64,000 bases of DNA. It comes from Cyanodermella asteris (Eukaryota; Ascomycota; Lecanoromycetes; Ostropales; Stictidaceae). Location: contig UYJD01000007.1 of assembly GCA_900618795.1 (NCBI GenBank), forward strand, positions 108,574-172,573. Direction: 5' to 3'. A model generated the notes under the pieces. It had not been told where the DNA came from. It saw only the letters and a program-made list of their open reading frames with translations, and did not search any database. This document shows positions 44,185 through 54,300 of the stretch, one piece after another (positions within the stretch are counted from its first letter, which is position 1; each line of letters opens with the position of its first letter). A program made the position numbers and the translations under genes.

Positions 44185-45917
44185 TCAGTTGCTTGATGGA
44201 ATACCTCCCAGATGAATAATCGCACTGATTCCTGCCTGGTCTGGGTAGACGTAGAAAGCAATCGCAATGATGATGTAAAGTCCAATGAGCATAGCGCCTT
44301 CAAGATAGTTGCCCTTGCCGTCCTGAATGAGGTAATTGACGACCCAGACACCCAAGAAGAAGACGATTGTTTCAAAAGTCTCAAAGTGAAGAGTCATGTC
44401 CTTGCCCATGGCCCAGCCGAGAACAACCAACAGAGGTGTAACGCCAAGCGCCATCTGCAGACTGCTGCCGACAGCAACGCCAACAGCCAGATCCATCTTG
44501 TTCTTGTAAGATACGACAATTGCAGTGACGTGTTCGGCGGCGTTTCCAACGATCGGAATGAGGATGAGACCGATGAAAGTCTTGCTGATACCGGTGCTTT
44601 CGACAACGTCCTTGATTGAATCGACGAGGTACTCGGCGCAAATTGAGACGAGGACGGTGATTACGACAAGGACGGCGCCTGCGGAAATGGGTGACAAGAG
44701 GTGCTCTTCCTCAGCAGGCTGTCCGCCCTCTTCAGCGTCGCCTTCGGATTGTTCCGCCTCCTGGAAAAGAAAGTTGTGCGTCTTGAGCTGGAAGAACAGG
44801 AAGATGATGTAAAGGAAGAGTAGGATGATCGCGGTGCCGTGGCTGAGAATCAAGATATTTGGATCCTCGGTGTTGTCGCCGTTCGGGACCTGCGCCACAC
44901 CAGCGTCCGCCATGATCGCGAAAAGAGCAGCCGGAATAATCAGCGCGCCAGCCGTGACGGCCAAGAGTCCCGACATGGTTTGAGCCGCCGTGATATTGAA
45001 TTCCGCTTCGCTCGGGTTTCTGCGATTCAGTCCGTTGGAGAGAAAGCAGCATCCGAGCACGAGAAGCATGTTCGACAGCATGGAACCGATCATGCTGGAC
45101 TGAACGATGCGAATTTCATTTCTGGTAAGCGCGACAATTGACACGATGAGTTCGACGGCGTTTCCGAAAGTCGCATTGAGAAGGCCTCCGAGGGTCTGAC
45201 CAAGCTTTGCTGCCAATTCCTCAGTCGCGAATGAGAGAAGAGAAGCGAGGGGCACGATCGCCAGAAAGTTGAGAATGAAGACTGCAGTAGGGTTCCATCC
45301 GAGTGCGCCTGCTATTATTCCGAGAGGCACGAAGACGAGAAGGACGTTGACGGGATTTGAGGTGAGTGTGTGCCATGTGATATAGAGGGTGTGGGCAGGC
45401 CAATCTCGCCATGTGAATTCGTCCTTCTGGAGATGCGCGCCGTTGATGCCGTTAGACAGCAGGCTGGTGTGTTCGTTGACAGTATGCGACATGTTGTTGC
45501 CAGCTCTGACGCTACCCGAGTAGGCACGTCTCAATTGAGAACGTAGACCGGCTGTTGGCAGAAAGAGTTAGATCGTCAGCGGTCCAGATAATGTGGGAGA
45601 TTATTGCGCAACGGGCGACAGTAGTGTGAAGATGTGTATGAGGGATGTAGTATGAGCGGCGAGTGGTGTGAGTGTGGGAGCGACAAGTGAAAGATATCGA
45701 CGTGAGGGTACGTAAATATAAGGGTAGTGGCAATGAATCAAGGGGATATTAGAGCTGGCTATGAATGACGATGGAAAAGTCGCGAGCCCTTGGCATGGAG
45801 GCAGAGCTTAAGCCGCTGCGCTTTCTCTGCTTGGCAAAGGGAGCAGCAAACAAAGCCACGGTTGTGCAGGTGATGAGTGGGAAAAGGAACGGGTCAGCCA
45901 GAAGCAGACATACTCAT
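44185..45917 (-). CDS. VCX1: Vacuolar Ca2+/H+ exchanger (CAX/VCX1 family)
   Basis: Exon 1 is 45917..45914 (ATGA), then a 362-nt GT-AG intron (45552..45913), then 45551..44185; 456 aa starting MTGLRSQLRRAYSGSV. If the distant first exon is wrong, the next ATG in frame (45492) gives 435 aa. The protein has about 11 membrane spans and the two cation-selecting repeats of the family: GNAVELIVSIVALTRNEIRI (c-1) and GNAAEHVTAIVVSYKNKMDL (c-2), separated by an acidic loop (AEQSEGDAEEGGQPAEEEH). It uses the vacuolar proton gradient to load Ca2+ into the vacuole, ending calcium signals. In yeasts such activity is under calcineurin control. Confidence 0.93.
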
Positions 45918-47205
45918 ATTGTCGATTAGCTCAGTCGCAACCCCTCTTGGTTTCCACGGGACTCGGAATTCGCAGTAGGAGCCGGAGGGAGGATGAGCGT
46001 GATCTTGGGAGCTTCGCTTGCTGTTGAGGTTGGGATAGCGGTCGACTCGAAGAGGGTGTGCCAAGCTACGGCAGAAAGTCAGGCGGACCACTGATCGTCT
46101 TCTTCTGGGTTTCTGTTACTGGCGTGCGGATGACAATGCTGGTCAGGCTGGTCAATTGAGACCTAATACTCTATTGCCGCGAAGCGGTAGAGACTTATGC
46201 CGGAGAAGAGCTGGAAAACCTGGTGGTCAGTCGGAGAGAGAATGGAAAGGAAAGAAGCAGCTCCCAGGTAGCTAGCAGGCGCGACCCGGGCGTCAGAGAC
46301 AGCAATCAGGGAAGGCGCGACACGCCTGCGGGCCAGAAGCACCGAAGCGCCGTGTCAAGAGTGCGTCATGCGCTTGGCAGCGCTGCTTCGCCCCGCTTGG
46401 CAAATCCAAAATGGCCAGTCGTGTATTCTCAGATGTGTCGAGCAATCATCTCGACCTGCAACCTGCAACCTGCATTGCTGCATAAGCTTGTTCAGCGGCT
46501 TAGTGCCTCTTTGCCTGCTGAAGTCTTTCTGTATCAGCCATCTGTCAATCATCGGCATTCGGGCATCTCACCGCCCCTACGCTTTGTCAGTGATGCCGCT
46601 TGCTTACACCACATGTCCGCCTGTGATGCCAATAGATAAAACAGTCAGTCCGCTTGGGCTGTCTAAGGTACGGCAAAGCTGCCCAGTGGCCCATCTCGCA
46701 GCCGACTTGCAAGTTGTAACATCGATGCCGCCTTCACTACTAGTAGGTAAGCATTTGAGATCAGATGCAAAGAAAGCGGCTGCTTCGACCCGATCCCTCA
46801 GGGCCCAGCGAGCTTGCGCCACAACTGTCACCATCGCCATCTCGTTCCTGCTGCACGGGCCCCAAACGCCTCAAAGATCGTCAAACGTCCTTCGTCTCGT
46901 GGTGGCGGAGATCTCTGATGCCGCAATTGTGCTTGGCATAGGCCTTGGTTTTGCCTTACAGCTTGGGAGATCACGAGGTCGGCATCTCGTATTTAAACAT
47001 GATCCGAATACGCTTGCGTTGTCGGAGGCCACACACTCAAGAGAGTACTTGCACTCACAATTCGAGATTGTTGGCAGCATTCATCGATGAGCGAGTGCAT
47101 ATTCAAGTTCTATTCCAGATGGAATTTTGAATGACCAGCTGGTTGTCTTCCTATCTTGCCCTGGGTACGAATTGAGACAGAATTGTGCGGCAGGGATACC
47201 TTCGT
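45918..47205. other. Intergenic region
   Basis: About 1.3 kb between the exchanger start (-) and the reductase end (-). An open frame at 46368-47090 (+) is 240 codons long but has no motif, skewed composition and no conserved start context, so I do not call it. Confidence 0.45.
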
Positions 47206-48273
47206 TCAGGCATCCTGAAGGCCCTCGTACAAAGGCACGTCCCAATCCTTGCTCGGGTTGTTGAACCTTGTCAAGTTCGCCATTCCGATACGTTGCAACG
47301 ATCTAATGTCCTCATACTCGAGCTCACAGAGCCTCAGATTCTCCTCGATCCGTTCCTTGTGCTGGCTCTTCGGAATGACACTAACACCACGCGTGATGCC
47401 CCACGTCAGGGCTACCGTCGCAGGCGTGCATCGTCTCTCCTCGGCAACTTTTTTCAGCGTTGGGTGCTGCAATAGCGGCAGAACTACCGCTTCGTCGGAG
47501 GCATGGATGGAAGCCGCTCGGCTGGATTTGTGGTAGGTCGGGTTTGAGTTACCCAGTGGTGAGTAAGCCGTTACGTGAATGCCTTGCTCAGCGTGATATT
47601 GCAGCCATGCGGATTGGGGTAGGTAAGGATGTAGTTCCATCTGGTGGGCGTACGGCTTAATGGTTGCTTCGGCAAGAAGCTCGCGTAGCTGCTTCGGGTC
47701 GAAGTTCGAGACGCCAATGTTTCGCACAAGACCAGCTCCAACAAGCTTCTCCATCGCCTTCCAGGTCTACCATTCTCGTCAGCTAGGTACGGCGAGGGAA
47801 GCGCCATTAAAACATACCTCGACGAATTTGATGGAGTTCTTCCCATCCTTCTTCCCCACCGGCCAATGCATCAAGTACAAATCCAAGTACCCGACCCCCA
47901 AATCCTTGAGCGTTTGCTTCAATGCCTCGGGAACCTGGTGCGCCTCATGATGATCGTTCCACAACTTGCTGGTCACCCAGAGCTGTTCACGCTTCATGCC
48001 AGCTGCTTTGAGGCCCTTCTCGATCCCGCGCCCGACGTCGGGCTCGTTGCCGTATATGGCTGCGCAGTCAATGTGGCGGTAGCCAGACTCGATTGCATGG
48101 GCGACCGCTTTGGACGCATTGTGAGCCTTTGGGCTGAGGTTCCATGTTCCGAAACCGAGGGAGGGAATCTCGAGCACCGCTGGAGCGGGCTTCGTGAGTG
48201 GGATCTGGGAGCCCGAGGAGTGGTAGGCGGACGCGAGAGTTAGACTCCCGAAAATGAGAGTGGTGGGCTTCAT
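47206..48273 (-). CDS. Aldo-keto reductase with N-terminal secretory-type leader
   Basis: Exons 48273..47818 and 47766..47206 (51-nt intron), 338 aa. The AKR catalytic tetrad is intact: Asp and Tyr in HIDCAAIYGNE, Lys in VTSKLWN, His in LMHWPV. The nucleotide-binding end also matches (GVSVIPKSQHKERIEENLRL). These enzymes reduce aldehydes and ketones with NADPH. Unusually, the (alpha/beta)8 barrel is preceded by MKPTTLIFGSLTLASAYHSS, which looks like a signal peptide, so the protein may enter the secretory pathway. AKRs are normally cytosolic. No alternative downstream ATG removes the leader without cutting the barrel. Confidence 0.92.
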
Positions 48274-49193
48274 GGTGGCTGCAACACGAACGGGGAATCT
48301 GGAATCAGAACCAGCTCGTCTATGGTAGACGTGGAAGAATGAATGGGAGTAGCCGTATTCATTTCGAGAGAATTTGAGCTAAACGGTGCTGATTTCATCA
48401 GTTCCGGGCTATGATGACATCTTCACGCTATCATCCTGCGGGCGTCTGGAGCTGATTGCCTTTCTTGGTCTAGCGCCTTGTCCTCGCTCACGAATGCAGG
48501 GGAATCAGTGTCAGAGGCTCAAGCTTCCATCATCTTGAAGCACGGACGGTAGGTATTGTTCTCGTTGTAGTACAATGAAGTAGGACTGCAAATAGCTTCC
48601 TGGAGTTTTGGCGGCTTGATAATTGACTGCAGAGCATTGCAGCGGGTAAGTCCTGGCACATTCTCCCAACTCAACTTTTTTTACGCGAATATAATCGGGC
48701 GCGAGTCCCAGCACGGACATGACACAAGCACTTTACAGCGAACTTCAATTCTGGCTTGTCTAAACTTCTCGCCCGTTCACTCTCTCTACCCTGATCGTCT
48801 TCTTGATTGTCTGACTTTGTATGGTAAACGTGGAACAATCCTGGGTGTGCGGGGTTAAACCTTGGTGTATCGGATCGCCAGATCTTAGCTTACCATGAGA
48901 ACAGCGTCTCAACCTGTCGATCTCAGGAGCTGTCTTCACTCCACGCTTCAAACTTCCTTGTGGCCTACCTTTTTGCGCAGATTTTGGCAGAGGTAAGCTA
49001 TGCGGACTATGCAGAGATGTGCATCTCGAATCAAGTACTCGGACGTGGATGAACGGAGTGCTGGCTTGTTCACGCGAACGGCTGCAGCAGATATAATAGA
49101 GACCGGGTAGCTACATTTGCTTTGTGAGATGCTGTGTCTTTCCCTGTCTTACCGCTCGAATATAACCGTACATGATCAATTCTTGATTTCAGC
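48274..49193. other. Intergenic region
   Basis: About 0.9 kb between the reductase start (-) and the spherulin-like relic (+). Both former promoters lie here. No gene or repeat is recognised. Confidence 0.45.
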
Positions 49194-50012
49194 ATGCATT
49201 TCGCGTCCATGTTGTCCATATTCTCGGCTTGCCTGCTCGATGCATCCGCTTTGCCTGTGCAGTCAGATTCGATCACATCCAGAGATAGCAATGCGACGAA
49301 CATTTCGCCTGGCATAGCCCAAAGTCTCGGAGGACCAGTACCGCCTCTGAATTGACATAAGGCTCAGTACACGACCGAACAAGTCAATGACATCAAAATG
49401 TCGTACACGACGGCACAGCGGCTGAAATATATCCTAGTTCTTGGTATGACCGATGAATGCTTCAGGCTCGACTTGGCCTCGGCAGGTTTCTCGAGAAATG
49501 CTGGAAATGGCCAGGGTGGCTAGGGCTTCCTGGCCGATGTCTCGCAGGATGCGCCGTTGATGAACACGGGGGTTTGAGCATGGCAACCGAATACATTCAG
49601 TGTTGTGAGTCGTGTCGCCCCGACTTGGCCGCCCATCATCCTTCGTGTTTCTTTCAGATTTGAAGTCTCAGCTGATAACTATAGGTGGCCTGGATAGTAC
49701 GCACGTTCGCAACTGCGCTACCGAGTTCGTCGTCCTTGTCTCGGAAAATAGTCTGTACAGTGGCTTCACTCAGGAGGATGGTCCAACGGCCCCAATTTTG
49801 ACTCAGCTGGGTTTGTACCAGGGCACAATCAGGCCACAGGGTTCCACACATTACGATTTCAACGACAACTGTGAACCTGCAATCTTCATTTCTAGTCTGT
49901 GTCACGAACACCTCCTTGAAGAACGTAAATATCACTGAATATTCTGGAACCATTCCGTCAGCACTAGCCCTTGGTTTTGAATCGGTGCGGCACCAAATAC
50001 AATTCCACAGCT
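49194..50012 (+). pseudogene. Decayed spherulin-1A-like secreted cupin
   Basis: The ATG at 49194 opens a leader (MHFASMLSIFSACLLDASAL) followed by recognisable pieces of a spherulin/germin-like cupin in order: TAQRLKYILVLG, FRLDLASAGFSRNAGNGQGG, SMATEYIQCC, GLDSTHVRNCATEFVVLVS, GLYQGTIRPQGSTHYDFNDN and CEPAIFISS, then a tail (NVNITEY...IPSALALGFES). The reading is broken by in-frame stops TGA (49353-49355) and TAG (49521-49523), a frame change in the G-run near 49568-49572, and another near 49905. One intron is still visible (49605..49684, GTGAGT...CTATAG) and restores the frame across CCGLDSTH. Intact homologues are secreted single-domain cupins. The cupin His motif is also degraded (THVRN where HTHPR is usual). 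Confidence 0.68.
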
Positions 50013-50111
50013 CAGTTGTAGTGATACGAAGGAAGGCCAGATGCCGCCAGTATGACAGCTTATGGATGAGTCTTGAAAATCTTTGAAAAGAGAGATAGGG
50101 TATTGTGGAAG

Positions 50112-50678
50112 TCAGTTATTCAACAAATCCAAGCTCATATAAAGCGTTCCAGCATGTGGATTGTGATAGTACGGCTCAGTTTCAACGAAACCATATCGCT
50201 TGTAGAGCTTGTGAGCGGCGTGCTGGTTCTCAAGACTGTCCAGCTTCATTTGTGTGTACCCAGCTCTTCGTGCATTCTCGATACCAAAGTCAACCAAAGC
50301 TCGAGCAACACCTCTACCACGACCTTCAGGAGTTACGTAGAGACGCTTGGCTTCGCAGATATTACCGTCAGGGTTCTCATATGGCAGTGATCGGACAGCA
50401 AAACATCCTAGGATAAGACCGGCGTTGTCGGCTGCTAAGAGAAGAGAACCCTTGGGTGATGCATAGGCCCCAGGCAAGGAGACGATTTCTGTAGCGTACG
50501 ACTGGAAGCTGAGATCGATACCGAGGGATTCCGTATATGCCTTGAAGAGACACGCAATCGAAGCTAGATCTTCTTTGGATAAAGCCTGACGGACGATAAT
50601 ATCCTCACTGGAAGTGCAATTGATCATTAATGGCCTGCTCGAGGTCGTCGATGCCAGCGATGGCTCCAGATCCGCCAT
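50112..50678 (-). CDS. GNAT-family N-acetyltransferase
   Basis: 188 aa from the ATG at 50678. The frame is open further upstream to 50891, but those residues (MSLFSSNLTSF...) look like leader sequence. GNAT motifs are present: CEAKRLYVTPEGRGRGVARA (motif A, acetyl-CoA pyrophosphate loop RGRGVA), LVDFGIENARRAGYTQMKLD and the C-terminal AHKLYKRYGFVETEPYY (motif B). It transfers acetyl from acetyl-CoA to a small amine or protein; the substrate cannot be predicted. No introns and no targeting signal are evident. Confidence 0.85.
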   Translation of the reverse strand: MADLEPSLASTTSSRPLMINCTSSEDIIVRQALSKEDLASIACLFKAYTESLGIDLSFQSYATEIVSLPGAYASPKGSLLLAADNAGLILGCFAVRSLPYENPDGNICEAKRLYVTPEGRGRGVARALVDFGIENARRAGYTQMKLDSLENQHAAHKLYKRYGFVETEPYYHNPHAGTLYMSLDLLNN

Positions 50679-51351
50679 GCTCGTGTCCGAACTTAGCACT
50701 AAAGGGATGGAGTTTGGGCGGTCAGAATTGTGGTGGCTTGCCCTGAGTGTACCGGACATGCAGGACCGCCCTTGCTTAGCCTCTTGAGCAAGATGGATTG
50801 GCTTGACGAGTTGCTGGAAAATCTGCTTATCGCGCAAGTCAACACACTTTACAAGCATAAAGGACGTGAGGTTGGATGAAAAGAGAGACACGCGGGCGGA
50901 AGAGAAGAAAGCTTCCCAATAGCCCGCAGGAGCGCCGAGGCGAGACCTTCAATTGGGCGATCCGAAATCTGGGTCGCACGTCAGAGGCTCCCGGGGCTCG
51001 CACTACTACTACTGAAGTCTGATGAACCCTGCGCAGCGGCAGCGCCATTCTGCGACGAGTACCCGCAGTCTCGTATCCTACTTATCCTCCACAAGCACCA
51101 TCCTTGCGCCTGCGCTCTCGTGCCTGCATCTAGCGTCTGTTTCCCTCGCTCGTTGACATCTACGGACCACAATCGACTCTACATGTCTGCATCTGCAGTC
51201 ATATACTACCGATTCCCGTGCTACATGTCGCTCTTTCGCATGCTTTAATCCATTTCCCCACCATCGTGGTGGCAGCTTGGCCCATATCTCTACTCACCAC
51301 ATTCAACCTTGCTCGGATTGTTCCGACGAATTGACACGACTCTAGCCTACC
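50679..51351. other. Divergent intergenic region
   Basis: About 0.7 kb between the starts of the GNAT gene (-) and the CPS1-like gene (+), probably a shared promoter zone. No further gene is seen. Confidence 0.45.
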
Positions 51352-54300
51352 ATGGCTGACCACCCGGTCCTCAGGCAGAGGCTGCAGGAGCTTGACGAAG
51401 AATTGGCTGAGGGTGAAATCACTACTAAGGGCTACCAAAAGAGAAGGACACTGCTGCTGTCAGAATTCGGTGTTCCCGTTGTGACAGAACCCGCCGGACC
51501 CTCGAGAGCAGTTAGTGGCTTGCGCGTACATAATGTGGACAATACTCAGCACCCTTCGTACGACGATGGCTCGAGGCGGGCATCCTTCATGGGCAGAACC
51601 GCCACAGGCATGACACAAGACCATCTTGACGGCGCAGAGCAGCCATATGGTTATGGAACTGGCGGAGGTGGTCGGTTGACGGTGAGGAATGATGCGTCAA
51701 GAGCATCGTTAGTTCCCTCGGGAGGACTCGACCCTGGGTCGGGATACGGTAGCCACGACAATTCTCGAGCACCGACAATGATGAGCGCCAACTACGCTTT
51801 CCGCCCCAACGAGGGCTACACTCCAAGTGAGGAACAGATCTCACCTGACGCAGGACAGCCGACTCGAGCTTCGACAATGATGGATCAGGGATACTTCGAT
51901 GACTTCACGGGCGCCCAAGGGGCAGACCGAAGAGAAAGCAGTTACTATGGTGGGCCACAACATCGATATTCGCAGACTCAGGACTTCTCACCAACGGCAG
52001 GCATACCACCACCCATGTATGAAGCGGGTAACATGCTCCCACCAGCACGTTTGCAACTTCCGCTTGAACCTCGAGATACCCCATTTGCCGTTTACGATCC
52101 ACACAACACCAACGTGCCTATGTCCAAGTTTGACAATATCGCAGCAGTGTTACGGCATCGCGCTCGGGCGATACCCAAACAAGCCGCCTTCTGGGTTCTG
52201 GACAACAAGGGGAAGGAGACGACGTCTATCACTTTCGACAAGCTCGGCAGCAGGGCAGAAAAGGTAGCACAGGTCATCCGGGACAAGAGCAATCTATATC
52301 GAGGAGATCGAGTTTGTCTCATCTATCGAGACTCGGAACTTATCGACTTTGCCGTCGCTCTGTTGGGATGCTTCATAGCAGGAGTTGTTGCAGTCCCCTT
52401 CCCTGAGAAGAACGACCGCACCAATTTTCGCGCGGACTACAATCGTCTGAACGTCATTCTCACTACAACGCAAGCCCATCTCGCGCTGACAACAGATACG
52501 AATCTGAAAAACTTTTCGCGCGATATTACGCAGTACAAGTTAACCTGGCCAAGGGGCGTGGAATGGTGGAAAACAAACGAGTTCGGCAGCTATCATCCAA
52601 AGAAGAAGGATGAAACACCACCTTTGGTCGTTCCAGATCTAGGATATATCGAATTCTCCACAGCCCCGACGGGCGACCTGCGGGGAGTGGTCATGAGCCA
52701 CAGGACTATTATGCACCAGATGGGATGTCTCAGCTCCGTGGTCAGTACAATACCTTCCGGGACCGACACTATGAACAAGACTTTGTACAACGCTGCCGGC
52801 CAGCCTATCCACAAGACGGTGGCATCAGAGACCGTCTTCAGTTACCTGGATCCGAGGCAGTCGATTGGATTGATCATGGGCGTTTTGTTCACAATATATG
52901 GAGGCCACACCACCGTCTGGATTGGTAAGGAGGTCTTTGAGACGAATGGCCTGTACGCGCACTTGATCACTCGCCACAAAGCGACACTCATGATTAGTGA
53001 TTACCCCGGACTGCGGCAAGCTGTATACAACTATCAAGTCGATCCAATGACCACTCGCAATTTCAGCAAGAAGCTGGAGCCAAACTTTGCATCAGTCAAG
53101 CTTTGCATGATCGATACCCTGACAGTTGATCCCAAGTTCCACGACATGTTAGCAGACCGATGGCTGCGACCGATGCGAAGTTCAAGAGCACGTGAGTTGG
53201 TGGCGCCTATGCTATGTCTGCCTGAGCATGGCGGCATGGTCATCAGCATGAGGGACTGGCTTGGTGGAGAGGAACGCATGGGCTGTTCGCTGGACACGTT
53301 GGAAGCAAACGACGAGGAAGGAGCAAAGGCGGAGGAGAAGACCCATACGTTTTCTGGAAGTCTTCTGATCGGCAACAAAACTGGTGGAAGCGAACGCAAA
53401 CCCGCTAGCAGGGCCGATTTGAGTGAAGTTCTTCTGGACAAGGAATCTTTGAAGACGAACGAGGTTGTAGTCCTGGCACACGGAGACGATGCGAGAAAGA
53501 GAGACGGCGAACCTGGGACAGTCAGAATAGGTGCTTTTGGTTATCCTATTCCGGACGCGACCCTTGCTGTCGTGGATCCCGAAACCAGTCTTCTATGCAC
53601 TCCAGGCGCCGTGGGAGAAATCTGGGTTGATTCTCCGTCGTTAAGTGGCGGATTCTGGGCGCTCCCGAAGCACACAGAAACAATATTTCATGCTCGACCC
53701 TACAAGTTTGAAGAAGGCAACCCGACGCCGATGGCGATCGAGCCTGAATTTCTTCGTACCGGTCTTCTAGGGACGGTCATCGATGGCAAGCTCTACATTC
53801 TAGGTCTCTACGAAGACCGAATACGGCAGCGCGTCGAGTGGGTCGAGCATGGCACAGAGATTATGGAACATCGATATTTCTTTGTCCAACATTTGGTTCT
53901 CACGATTCTCGAGAAGATGGCGAAGATGATATTCGATGCCAGTGCTTTCGACACAGAAGTCAACAGTGAACACTTGCCCATCGTGCTTCTCGAAAGCCCA
54001 TCTGCGAGCACAGCGCCAGTCCAGAACGGTGGCCCACCAAGGCCCTTGGATACAGCACTATTGGACAAGCTAAGTGAACTCTGCATGGAGGTACTATATC
54101 AGGAACATCACCTTCGAGTCTTCGCTGTCATGATCTGTGCACCGAATACTCTCCCCAGAGTCATGAAGAACGGGCGACTGGAGATTGGAAATATGCTTTG
54201 CAGACGAGAATTTGATGCAGGCGCCATTCAATGCGTCCATATCAAATTCGGCGTTGAGCGTTCGGTTATGAACTTGCCCATTGGAGTCGATCCCGCTGGT

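Noticed and set aside
46368-47090. 240-codon plus-strand open frame
   Set aside because: No domain, signal or plausible composition; no supporting context.
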